This document shows positions 9,003 to 15,333 of a stretch of 17,238 nucleotides of DNA, one piece after another. The stretch lies in the NCBI GenBank assembly GCA_003233255.1, contig QILH01000126.1, forward strand, positions 1-17,238, given 5' to 3'. Position numbers and translations under genes: made by a program. Within the stretch, counting starts at the first letter, position 1; the number at the start of each line of letters is the position of its first letter. Origin of the DNA: Gammaproteobacteria bacterium. GTDB taxonomy: Bacteria > Pseudomonadota > Gammaproteobacteria > UBA6429 > Thiohalophilaceae. The notes beneath the pieces were generated by a model. The model saw only the letters and a list, made by a program, of their open reading frames with translations. It had not been told where the DNA came from and ran no database searches.

Positions 9003-9482
9003 CTAAACACGCGCAATCGTGTTGGTGCGTTTAATTTTATTCTGTAACTGTAAAATTCCATATATCAGGGCTTCAGCCGTCGGTGGACAACCCGGCACAT
9101 AGACATCAACCGGCACCACTCGATCACAGCCGCGCACCACCGAATAGGAATAATGGTAATAACCACCGCCATTAGCACAGGAACCCATCGAGATCACCCA
9201 GCGCGGCTCGGCCATCTGGTCATATACTTTGCGCAACGCTGGCGCCATTTTATTAACCAGAGTACCGGCTACGATCATCACGTCCGATTGACGGGGGCTG
9301 GGGCGAAAGATGATACCCAGCCGATCCAGATCATAACGTGCCGCACCGGCATGCATCATTTCGACCGCGCAACAGGCGAGACCAAACGTCATGGGCCACA
9401 TTGATCCGGTTCGTGCCCAGTTAATCAGGGAGTCCATACTGGTGGTGGCATAGCCTTTAGGTAATACGCCTTCTATTCCCAT
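9003..9482 (-). CDS. nuoB: NADH-quinone oxidoreductase subunit B
   Basis: NuoB (PSST-type) carries cluster N2, the last 4Fe-4S centre, which reduces ubiquinone. In the 159-residue product the ligands are visible: tandem Cys37-Cys38 in FGLACCAVEM, Cys102 in SMGSCANGGGYYHYSYSV and Cys132 in VPGCPPTAEAL. The start at 9480-9482 gives MGIEGVLPKGY, with an AAAGGGG ribosome binding site 7 nt upstream, and overlaps the end of nuoA by 10 nt. A start 24 codons further upstream is open but lies inside nuoA and lacks family support. The length is normal. Confidence 0.97.
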   Translation of the reverse strand: MGIEGVLPKGYATTSMDSLINWARTGSMWPMTFGLACCAVEMMHAGAARYDLDRLGIIFRPSPRQSDVMIVAGTLVNKMAPALRKVYDQMAEPRWVISMGSCANGGGYYHYSYSVVRGCDRVVPVDVYVPGCPPTAEALIYGILQLQNKIKRTNTIARV

Positions 9483-9829
9483 TCTAATGCCCCTTTCTTC
9501 CACTCGTAGATAAATCCAACCACCAGGATGCTCAGGAAAATTATCATTGACCATAATCCAAAATAGCCGATCTTATCGAGCACGATTGCCCACGGAAACA
9601 TAAAGGCAATCTCTAAATCAAATAAAATAAACAGAATAGCCACCAGATAATAGCGCACATCAAATTTCATGCGTGAATCTTCAAAGGCTTCAAAACCACA
9701 TTCGTAGGGAGAATTTTTTTCGCTATCGGGTTTGCTGGGGCCAAGAACAAAACCGGTCATGATCATCATCGCGCCGACTACACCACCGACGATCAAAAAT
9801 ATTAATACTGGCAGGTAATTCTCTAGCAT
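9473..9829 (-). CDS. nuoA: NADH-quinone oxidoreductase subunit A
   Basis: NuoA (ND3-like) is a three-helix membrane subunit and the first gene of the nuo operon. The 118-residue product shows helix 1 (LPVLIFLIVGGVVGAMMIM), then the conserved loop NSPYECGFEAFEDSRMKFDVRYYLVAILFILFDLEIAFMFPW. That loop contains the switch cysteine region and the start of helix 2, and a third helix follows. The ATG at 9827-9829 is preceded by an AGGAGAGAG ribosome binding site. A sigma70-like promoter lies about 107 nt upstream. The length is slightly below the E. coli protein, which is common in the family. Confidence 0.97.
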   Translation of the reverse strand: MLENYLPVLIFLIVGGVVGAMMIMTGFVLGPSKPDSEKNSPYECGFEAFEDSRMKFDVRYYLVAILFILFDLEIAFMFPWAIVLDKIGYFGLWSMIIFLSILVVGFIYEWKKGALEWE

Positions 9830-10242
9830 TTACGTCTCTCTCCTAATGGCCGCAACGTAAATCTCAGGCGCCGGTTTTTTATATGCGCTACGTTGGTGAT
9901 TAGTCATTATTATTGTCTTCGCTTCACCCCAAACTGGCGGTCAGTCTAGGTTATAGTTTGATCAAGTGTCAAGTTTGTCACACTCTGTTTTTATTTTATA
10001 AATCAGCTAGTTGAATCACTTTTAGGGGTATAAAAAATTTCGCTATTGACTGCTTAAAATGCTATCAGTTTATTATTTACCTTATAAAAATCAAACTTTT
10101 ACGCCCGACTTGTCAATCCCGCCTTAACGCAGGTTGCTGTTCAATATAGGATTTTTAGCTGAAAACTCGATACTATGCCGCATCGAAGTGCTCTATCATA
10201 AAATATATTATCCCGCTATTAAAAATATCAAGGAAGTGACTT
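9830..10242. other. Divergent intergenic region between nuoA and the chalcone-isomerase-like gene
   Basis: This 413-bp spacer holds no convincing gene and no tRNA. On the nuo side it contains the promoter described separately, plus a leader with a 7-bp inverted repeat, CAACGTA (9853-9859) and TACGTTG (9889-9895). That repeat could form a long-loop hairpin in the nuo transcript. On the plus strand TTGACT (10046-10051) with TATTAT (10071-10076) is a weak candidate promoter with a long 19-nt spacer. AT-rich DNA at about 10198-10212 is another candidate -10 zone for the rightward gene. The ribosome binding site AAGGAAGTG lies just before 10243. No rho-independent terminator is visible. Confidence 0.5.
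9943..9972 (-). promoter_or_regulatory. Probable sigma70 promoter of the nuo operon
   Basis: On the minus strand a perfect -35 hexamer TTGACA (9967-9972) is followed after 18 nt by TAGACT (9943-9948), which matches the -10 consensus at four of six positions. Transcription would start near 9936, leaving a leader of roughly 107 nt before nuoA. A TATAAC inside the spacer is an alternative -10 but sits too close to this -35. The spacer contains TTGATCAA, which resembles an FNR half-site but is not a correctly spaced box. This is a prediction from hexamer match and position only. Confidence 0.45.
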
Positions 10243-10821
10243 ATGCATATCATGATTAAAAATCTTGCTTTTATACTTTTAATGACCCTCGCCGCGCCAT
10301 TATTTGCCCTGGAAGTGGAAGGCATTAAGCTCGAAAACGAAATTACTCAGCAGGCAACTCAGCAAACGCTCATTTTAAATGGGGCCGGAGTTCGTACAAA
10401 ATTCATTTTCGATATCTATGTCGGTTCGTTATATTTACCTAAAAAATCGTCCGATGCGCAACAGATTATTAATGGCTCGGAAGCAAAACGTATCAGCATG
10501 AATTTTTTATATGACAAGATTGAAAGCAAGAAAATGACCGATGGCTGGTCCGATGCCTTTGCCGACGCCGTTGATGAGGCCACGCTTGCCAGGCTGAAAG
10601 ATCGGATAAAACAATTTAACCGTTATTTCCCTGATATTGTAGAAGGTGATGTCGTCGTTCTTGATTTTATTCCAAACTCAGGTGTATCCGTTGTCATTAA
10701 TAATAAAGTAAAAGGAATCGTTCCTGGCGCTGACTTTCAAAAAGCACTACTTGCCATTTATTTTGGCGATTCGCCACCGAATGCAGGATTAAAAGATGGG
10801 ATGTTAGGGATAGTTGATTAA
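10243..10821 (+). CDS. Secreted chalcone-isomerase-like protein
   Basis: The 192-residue product begins with a clear signal peptide (MIKNLAFILLMTLAAPLFA), so it is probably periplasmic. The mature part reads LEVEGIKLENEI, then LILNGAGVRTKFIFDIYVGSLYLPKKSSDAQQII, MNFLYDKIESKKMTDGWSDAF and GDVVVLDFIPNSGVSVVINNKVKG. This is the pattern of the bacterial chalcone-isomerase-like family, which shares the plant fold but mostly lacks its catalytic role. Its function in bacteria is not established, and fatty-acid or lipid binding has been suggested for the fold. The ATG at 10243 has an AAGGA ribosome binding site 8 nt upstream; a second ATG at 10252 is less well placed. The gene stands alone: it diverges from nuo, and 10822-11010 separates it from the ubiT promoter. 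Confidence 0.85.
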   Translation: MHIMIKNLAFILLMTLAAPLFALEVEGIKLENEITQQATQQTLILNGAGVRTKFIFDIYVGSLYLPKKSSDAQQIINGSEAKRISMNFLYDKIESKKMTDGWSDAFADAVDEATLARLKDRIKQFNRYFPDIVEGDVVVLDFIPNSGVSVVINNKVKGIVPGADFQKALLAIYFGDSPPNAGLKDGMLGIVD

Positions 10822-10905
10822 TACGGCGAAACAATTTTCAAACTAGATAGCCGTTCCTGATTCCTCTGCATAAGAAGAAAATGAGATTGGCCGTCTCAAC
10901 TGGCC

Positions 10906-10935
10906 TGCGTCAGACGCAAGTACCGCATAGAGCGG
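10906..10935. repeat. Two adjacent short inverted repeats
   Basis: Within the 241-bp gap between the chalcone-isomerase-like gene and ubiT there are two back-to-back small palindromes. The first is TGCGTCAGACGCA (10906-10918), perfect around its central A, and the second is CCGC-ATAGA-GCGG (10923-10935). A second copy of GACGCAA lies at 10946-10952 and could compete for the same GCGTC strand. There is no T-run, so this is not a standard terminator for the upstream gene. It may be an operator pair or a structured RNA segment; I cannot decide. Confidence 0.4.
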
Positions 10936-11011
10936 AATTATCTGGGACGCAACCTGTTACCCAACGCCATACCCCACAAAATTTGTCGATCATAAAAATA
11001 TCTGCATACTC

Positions 11012-11052
11012 TTGATCTAGATCAGAATATTTTTTTAGAAAAGATTTATTCT
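11012..11052 (+). promoter_or_regulatory. FNR box and class II promoter of ubiT
   Basis: TTGAT-CTAG-ATCAG (11012-11025) matches the FNR consensus TTGATNNNNATCAA at nine of ten positions. A -10-like TATTCT lies at 11047-11052. If transcription starts near 11060, the box is centred at about -41.5, the standard position for FNR acting as activator. The promoter points into ubiT, and known ubiUVT systems work under oxygen limitation, so the site fits the gene. FNR and CRP boxes are similar, but the conserved TTGAT half favours FNR over CRP (TGTGA). Confidence 0.75.
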
Positions 11053-11080
11053 CTCATCTGATATGGTATATGAGTTTCCT

Positions 11081-11548
11081 ATGCTAACCAAAACATGGCC
11101 ACTACCTGCATTTCTTATTCTTGTTCCTGACCGGGTGCATTCAATGGCGATTGCCACAATTATTAATCAGTTGTGTCGAGGACAGAGTATTTTTGCCCGT
11201 CTGGGTGAGCTAGAGAACAGGCTTATATGGTTAACGATTTCAGATACCAACACGTATCTGCGCTTCAAAATTAAACATGGGCAATTTAAATATCATCCAT
11301 CCGCAACCAAACCCGATGTTCATATCAAAGCATCACATCATAACTTTATAAAACTACTAAAACAGCAGGAAGATCCCGATACCTTATTTTTTTCCAGGGA
11401 AATATGTATTGAAGGAAATACCGAAGATTGCCTGCAGTTAAAAAACCTGATCGATGCTTACGAATTTTCTGTTGAAAACCATCTAAATTCGGTATTTGGT
11501 AAATCAGTCACGTCCCGGTTGATGGATGCAGTTAATACTCTTCATTAA
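11081..11548 (+). CDS. ubiT: Ubiquinone biosynthesis accessory protein UbiT (SCP2 domain)
   Basis: UbiT is the SCP2-domain lipid-binding accessory factor of oxygen-independent ubiquinone synthesis and works with UbiU and UbiV. It is thought to take the place of UbiJ in holding the hydrophobic intermediates. The 155-residue product has the SCP2-like central beta region (LIWLTISDTNTYLRFKIKHGQFKYHPSATKPDVHIKAS) and the typical UbiT stretch QEDPDTLFFSREICIEGNTEDCLQLKNLIDAYEF. I prefer the ATG at 11081, with a weak GAG element just upstream. The ATG at 11063 would lie only about 3 nt from the predicted transcription start and adds six residues. The gene converges on ubiV and overlaps it tail to tail by 17 bp. 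Confidence 0.9.
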   Translation: MLTKTWPLPAFLILVPDRVHSMAIATIINQLCRGQSIFARLGELENRLIWLTISDTNTYLRFKIKHGQFKYHPSATKPDVHIKASHHNFIKLLKQQEDPDTLFFSREICIEGNTEDCLQLKNLIDAYEFSVENHLNSVFGKSVTSRLMDAVNTLH

Positions 11549-12419
11549 TTACCCAATCCATACCTGCCTCACCATACCAATAACCGTTACTCCAATTTTC
11601 TCCACCAGAGTCCTCGATCACTGAATCGTTTATAGCCGCATCACGTCTTACCTGATCAAACATTCTGATTATTTCTTCTGAGTTGTTTTCCTGTGGAGAT
11701 ATGCGCAACACATCCACGTTCAAATTCTTTAACTCGTTAACATTATGAATTAAGTTGCAAACTTTCGCTGACTGCATCTGAATACCATTAATTGTAAACA
11801 AATTTTTATTATCCTGTGTCGACAATGGGAGGCCATCTGGATAATCTCTACATTTTAATTCGCAATGGTCTTTTGCCAGATTATGCGCGCGGGCAGTAAA
11901 ACACCGAGCTGAATACGACAACGGTATTTTGCCATACACAAAAACTTCGGTTTGCAACCCTTCAGGCTTGTTGCCCTGCAATTCGGTCAAATTCTCTTTG
12001 CCTAATTCAAAGGGCATAACCCAACGTATCGCACCCTTTGCAAATAATAATTCCAGGGTAGATACATTATAGGTATTTATATGCGGCCCAGCGACAAAGG
12101 GGGCTATCGAAATTAATTTAAGTGCGGAAAGATCATTGGCTTCGACTATATAATTTTCGTTATCACATATTCGCCTCAAGCTTGATAATTCAGACTCTGC
12201 TTCTAATAAAGTCATGGTCGAGAGTACAACCTCTTTACCCGCAGTCGTTAATTCATCCGCAATCTCTAACCAGTCAGTTAATCGCAACTCACGCCGTTTT
12301 GAACAGACAACTTCACCGAGATATACAATATCAACCGGCCAGTTAGCCACGGCGGAATAAAACGCCCTGAGTTTAACGGTAGACCAAAAATATTGCACCG
12401 GACCAAGGGATAATTTCAT
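11532..12419 (-). CDS. ubiV: Oxygen-independent ubiquinone hydroxylase subunit UbiV (U32 family)
   Basis: UbiV belongs to the U32 'peptidase' family, but with UbiU it forms the Fe-S complex that hydroxylates ubiquinone precursors without oxygen, with prephenate as the known hydroxyl donor in E. coli. The 295-residue product carries the four expected cluster ligands: Cys39 in GEVVCSKRREL, then Cys173, Cys186 and Cys190 in a Cys-x12-Cys-x3-Cys pattern (RCFTAR to HCELKC). Cys39 has the same number as in the E. coli protein. It begins MKLSLGPVQYFW, a typical UbiV start. The ATG has no clear ribosome binding site of its own, but a 13-codon ORF with a good one ends 2 nt upstream. It follows ubiU on the same strand and overlaps the end of ubiT by 17 bp. 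Confidence 0.95.
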   Translation of the reverse strand: MKLSLGPVQYFWSTVKLRAFYSAVANWPVDIVYLGEVVCSKRRELRLTDWLEIADELTTAGKEVVLSTMTLLEAESELSSLRRICDNENYIVEANDLSALKLISIAPFVAGPHINTYNVSTLELLFAKGAIRWVMPFELGKENLTELQGNKPEGLQTEVFVYGKIPLSYSARCFTARAHNLAKDHCELKCRDYPDGLPLSTQDNKNLFTINGIQMQSAKVCNLIHNVNELKNLNVDVLRISPQENNSEEIIRMFDQVRRDAAINDSVIEDSGGENWSNGYWYGEAGMDWVINEEY

Positions 12420-12421
12420 TT

Positions 12422-12463
12422 TTATTCTAACGAATTCAAAAAAGGTTGGTAAATTTTATTCAT
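12422..12463 (-). CDS. Possible 13-codon leader ORF before ubiV
   Basis: In the 107-nt gap between ubiU and ubiV, an ATG at 12461-12463 opens a 13-codon frame (MNKIYQPFLNSLE) that ends with TAA at 12422-12424, 2 nt before the ubiV ATG. Its AGGA ribosome binding site (12470-12473) is 6 nt upstream, far better than anything in front of ubiV itself. It could be a leader peptide that couples ribosomes into ubiV. It could also be chance, because the gap is AT-rich and the peptide matches nothing I know. Confidence 0.35.
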   Translation of the reverse strand: MNKIYQPFLNSLE

Positions 12464-12526
12464 GCTTTTTCCTGATGGCTAAAGAACCGTGTCCATCTTC
12501 ATTAATCCTGCTTTCATGTTGTTTAA

Positions 12527-13543
12527 CTATTGCCATTTTCTGTCTATCGCTCCAAGGGTATGGGATTGACCTTCTGATACTTTATTCAGCGTTGTCATCC
12601 AGCCCTCATTAACTTTATAGTGTTGAGGATGGTCATAGCATAAATCGATAGCGTGGCGCATCACGCGAGTTACCTGCGCAACATAGGCTGGACTGCGCTG
12701 CCGGCCCTCAATTTTAATCGCCGCGACACCGGCATCCATCAGTGCAGGTAATATATCCAGCGTATTTAAACTGGTGGGTTCTTCCATGGCATAAAAGGTT
12801 TTATCCAACACAGTAAATCGACCTTTACAAAGCGTTGGATACCCTGCGGCCTCGTTGTGCCGATACTGATCAATCAGGATATTATTCAGCCTGGATTGTC
12901 TGCCCTGAGAAGTCTCCAGCCATCGAACCGCTTTGGCCGGTGAACATACACCGCAGGTATTGGGAGACTCGGCCGTTACATAGGAAGACAAAGCACAACG
13001 CCCTTCAACCATGATACATAGGCTACCAAAACCAAATACTTCTACATCGATCGAACTTTTTTCTATTATCCGTCTGATTTGAGCTAAGGATAAAACTCTG
13101 GGCAAAACAACTTGCCTGATCCCAAATTCTTCAACACAAAAATCAATCGCATATCGATTCGTTGCCGAACCTTGTACCGACAAGTGCAATCGCAGGTCAG
13201 GAAAGTTGCGCGAGGCAAAACGTAACAAACCCAGATCAGCCAGTATAACGGCATCCAGACCTTGCTTTGCAGCCAGTTCAATTGCTGCAACCCATTTCGA
13301 CCAGCTCTTGCCCTGTGGAAAAGTATTTAACGCCAACAGAATTTTTGTATTGCGCTGATGCCCATACTCTACAGCCTGTTTGATTTCATGTTCATCAAAA
13401 TTCAATCCTGGAAAATTTCTCGCATTCGTCTCATTACGAAGCCCCAGATAAACGGCATCCGCACCATTGTCCACGGCCGCTTTTAAGGCTCGCAAGCTAC
13501 CCGCAGGACACACCAACGATGGCCTGGCATTTAATATTGCCAT
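12527..13543 (-). CDS. ubiU: Oxygen-independent ubiquinone hydroxylase subunit UbiU (U32 family)
   Basis: UbiU is the partner of UbiV in oxygen-independent ubiquinone hydroxylation and also binds a 4Fe-4S cluster. The 338-residue product starts with the U32 N-terminal motif LVCPAGSLRALKAAVDNGADAVYLGLRNETNARNFPG. It carries the four ligand positions Cys176, Cys183, Cys200 and Cys239 (SLCIMVEGRCALSSY, CGVCSPAKAVRW, GYPTLCKGRF). All four are shifted by seven residues from the E. coli numbering. I chose the ATG at 13541-13543 with a GGAG ribosome binding site 7 nt upstream; a start 15 nt earlier would be TTG. The start overlaps the end of the YhcC-like gene by 13 nt, so ubiU is translated in one operon with the radical SAM genes. 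General annotation pipelines may call it a collagenase-like protease, which is misleading. Confidence 0.95.
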   Translation of the reverse strand: MAILNARPSLVCPAGSLRALKAAVDNGADAVYLGLRNETNARNFPGLNFDEHEIKQAVEYGHQRNTKILLALNTFPQGKSWSKWVAAIELAAKQGLDAVILADLGLLRFASRNFPDLRLHLSVQGSATNRYAIDFCVEEFGIRQVVLPRVLSLAQIRRIIEKSSIDVEVFGFGSLCIMVEGRCALSSYVTAESPNTCGVCSPAKAVRWLETSQGRQSRLNNILIDQYRHNEAAGYPTLCKGRFTVLDKTFYAMEEPTSLNTLDILPALMDAGVAAIKIEGRQRSPAYVAQVTRVMRHAIDLCYDHPQHYKVNEGWMTTLNKVSEGQSHTLGAIDRKWQ

Positions 13544-14469
13544 ACTCGTTCTCCACAACAGGCAAAACCTTGATGGCTGCCACGTGATTTAAATTCGCGT
13601 CCAATTCGATTGAGCACCGACCATTTTTTATTACACCATTCGGGCGTTAGCAGAATCGATGCGTTGGCTGTGCCGGTCAATCTGTGAAATACAATATTAG
13701 CCGGAGTATGTTCGATTAACTCTACTGCCGTGTTTATGTACTGATCAAAACTCATGGGTTGATATTCTCCGCGTCGCCACTGATTAGCCAGTTGCGTCCC
13801 CTTAATAACATGCAACGGGTGCAGCTTGAGCCCATCCACACCGGCATCGATTACGCGTTGTAAGGTAATTTTGTTATGGCTTAAGTCTTCCCCAGGCAGG
13901 CCCATAATCAAGTGCGTACAAACCGGGATACCTCTTTTACGTGCGGCTTTGACCGCGAGCAGATAATCTTCATAACTGTGCCCACGATTTACACTATCCA
14001 GTGTATTATTAAAGCTCGACTGCAACCCTAATTCTAACCAGACCTCGTAGCCATCATTAATATAACGTTCAAGCAGATCCATAACCGATGCAGGCACGCA
14101 ATCCGGTCTCGTGCCGATCGAAATTCCAATGACATCTTTACAGGCCAGAGCATGATCGTATAACGCTTTTAATATTTCACTTTCCGCATAAGTATTGGTA
14201 TAAGCCTGAAAATAGGCGATGTATTTTCTGGCGCCGGTTCTTTTCCTTATCACCACCTGGCCTGCAGCGATTTGTTCAGGTATGGGCGCAGGTTTTCTGC
14301 CGTTTGGGCTGAATGAATTATTATTACAAAAAGTACAGCCCCCGATCCCTTTGCTGCCATCTCGATTAGGACAGGTGAATGAGGCGTCGATAGCCAGCTT
14401 GTGCACGGCCTCGCCGTATTTAGCTTTCATCGCACCGCCAAAGGTATTGATACAATCCGTTAGGTTCAC
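13531..14469 (-). CDS. yhcC: YhcC-like radical SAM protein (TIGR01212 type)
   Basis: This 312-residue protein matches the YhcC group of radical SAM enzymes, which are related to the Elp3 radical SAM domain. The cluster motif is Cys33, Cys45 and Cys48 in a Cys-x11-Cys-x2-Cys spacing (TCPNRDGSKGIGGCTFCNNNSF). It is followed by RKRTGARKYIAYFQAYTNTYA, IGISIGTRPDCVP, WLELGLQSSFNNTLDSVNRGH and THLIMGLPGE, all typical of the group. Its reaction and substrate are not known. The start is GTG at 14467-14469, sharing one base with the preceding gene's TAG, with AAGG 7 nt upstream. It lies between the other radical SAM gene and ubiU and overlaps ubiU. The product would be cytoplasmic and oxygen-sensitive, which suits the FNR-type promoter of the operon. 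Confidence 0.9.
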   Translation of the reverse strand: MNLTDCINTFGGAMKAKYGEAVHKLAIDASFTCPNRDGSKGIGGCTFCNNNSFSPNGRKPAPIPEQIAAGQVVIRKRTGARKYIAYFQAYTNTYAESEILKALYDHALACKDVIGISIGTRPDCVPASVMDLLERYINDGYEVWLELGLQSSFNNTLDSVNRGHSYEDYLLAVKAARKRGIPVCTHLIMGLPGEDLSHNKITLQRVIDAGVDGLKLHPLHVIKGTQLANQWRRGEYQPMSFDQYINTAVELIEHTPANIVFHRLTGTANASILLTPEWCNKKWSVLNRIGREFKSRGSHQGFACCGERVWQY

Positions 14470-15101
14470 TAGCCGACCTTGTCTAGCTTGCGGCTGCGAA
14501 AAACCACGCCAAGAACGTCGGCTATTTCTTTACACGCATCAATGTCAACCCCTTCTAATCCATCAATCGCCGTCACGGTTATATTTTCAACCTGCGCACG
14601 AACTCGGTAGATAAAATCCAGCAGTGCTGGGTAGGCACCGTGTCCAGGAGGACGACAATGAGAAGAATAAACCGTTTCATTTTGTGCATTCAACGATATC
14701 GATAATGCATCAATAACCCCGGAAAATAACGGAGTAACATCTTCCTGCTTAACCCAGTTAATCAGACCGTCGGTATTGATCCGCACCCTGCCACCCTGAT
14801 TCTTTATTTCGCCTGCAATTCCAAGTACATCAACTAACCGCAATGTGGATTCGCCAAGACCACAAAAAACTATCTGCTGATATTGGCTCGGATCACCTAC
14901 CGCGTTAAGCACCTCGTTTATATCCGGCTCCTGAGTTAAACGTAAAGAATAGGATTGCACATCCCATTGCTTATTGAATTTTGGGCAAAACCGACAGCGT
15001 AAGGTACAACGGTTGGTTATATTTAAATAACAATTCCCATGCAAATCGTATGCAACGGTCTGGTTTTCACTAGATCGCTTTGTGTGTCGAATAGTTTCCA
15101 T
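14469..15101 (-). CDS. TatD-associated-type radical SAM protein
   Basis: The 210-residue product has a canonical radical SAM cluster motif Cys32-x3-Cys36-x2-Cys39 in YLNITNRCTLRCRFCPKFN. It continues with QIVFCGLGESTLRL and GGRVRINTDGLINW, a pattern I associate with the small radical SAM family found next to or fused with TatD nucleases. No TatD gene is visible here. The substrate is unknown. I set the start at the ATG at 15099-15101. The frame is open up to 15164, but the predicted FNR-type promoter would start transcription near 15135, and residues before METIRHTK look unrelated. The ribosome binding site is weak. Its TAG stop overlaps the GTG of the YhcC-like gene by one base. It is the first gene of a four-gene operon ending in ubiV. 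Confidence 0.82.
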   Translation of the reverse strand: METIRHTKRSSENQTVAYDLHGNCYLNITNRCTLRCRFCPKFNKQWDVQSYSLRLTQEPDINEVLNAVGDPSQYQQIVFCGLGESTLRLVDVLGIAGEIKNQGGRVRINTDGLINWVKQEDVTPLFSGVIDALSISLNAQNETVYSSHCRPPGHGAYPALLDFIYRVRAQVENITVTAIDGLEGVDIDACKEIADVLGVVFRSRKLDKVG

Positions 15102-15141
15102 TAAATGTATGGCCTGCCACCTACAAAGTAAGTGTGAAAGG

Positions 15142-15183
15142 ACTGTACAGGCATCGGCGATCAAGTTAATTGATGTGGATCAA
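15142..15183 (-). promoter_or_regulatory. Perfect FNR box and class II promoter of the radical SAM-ubiUV operon
   Basis: TTGAT-GTGG-ATCAA (15170-15183) is a perfect match to the FNR consensus. On the minus strand a -10-like TACAGT (15142-15147) follows, placing the start of transcription near 15135 and the box centre at about -41.5. A second inverted pair, ATCAA (15160-15164) facing TTGAT (15170-15174), overlaps the box but has the wrong orientation and spacing for FNR. The layout mirrors that of the ubiT promoter, so the two convergent units are likely induced together when oxygen falls. Confidence 0.82.
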
Positions 15184-15260
15184 AGCGGGGCTGGGAAGTT
15201 CCAGGTTCTATCAGGCTATAGTTTGAAACCTTTCTAAAACCTGAAATTATTGGCCTGTAC

Positions 15261-15280
15261 CAAAGCGGGCGCCCCCTTTG
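15261..15280. repeat. 20-bp near-perfect GC-rich palindrome
   Basis: CAAAG at 15261-15265 and CTTTG at 15276-15280 flank a GGGCGCCC core, so all but one base pair of the 20-bp palindrome match. It lies between the end of hemP (transcribed toward it) and the FNR-type promoter. It could be the stem of a hemP terminator, but there is no T-run on either side. Alternatively it is a binding site. Confidence 0.35.
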
Positions 15281-15333
15281 CCGCTAAGCATGGGTGGCTG
15301 GCGTGGTGCTCTGGACGATGCACCCCTGGGTTA

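Noticed and set aside
9957..9973. FNR-like sequence TTGAC ACTTG ATCAA in the nuo promoter
   Set aside because: The half-sites are 5 bases apart instead of 4 and the first half is TTGAC. It overlaps the perfect -35 hexamer, which explains part of the similarity.
9830..11062. tRNA, CRISPR array or insertion sequence in the non-coding stretches
   Set aside because: I found no cloverleaf with a GGTTC-type T-loop, no regularly spaced repeats and no transposase remnants or terminal repeats.
11532..13543. Collagenase-like protease function for the two U32 proteins
   Set aside because: The four-cysteine patterns and the ubiT neighbour identify them as UbiV and UbiU. The protease label of the family is historical.
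13544..13558. Longer UbiU start with five extra residues
   Set aside because: The codon is TTG without a ribosome binding site, whereas the ATG at 13541-13543 has GGAG at good spacing.
15102..15164. Longer N-terminus for the first radical SAM protein
   Set aside because: It would begin upstream of the predicted transcription start and close to the FNR box, and the added 21 residues do not look like the family.
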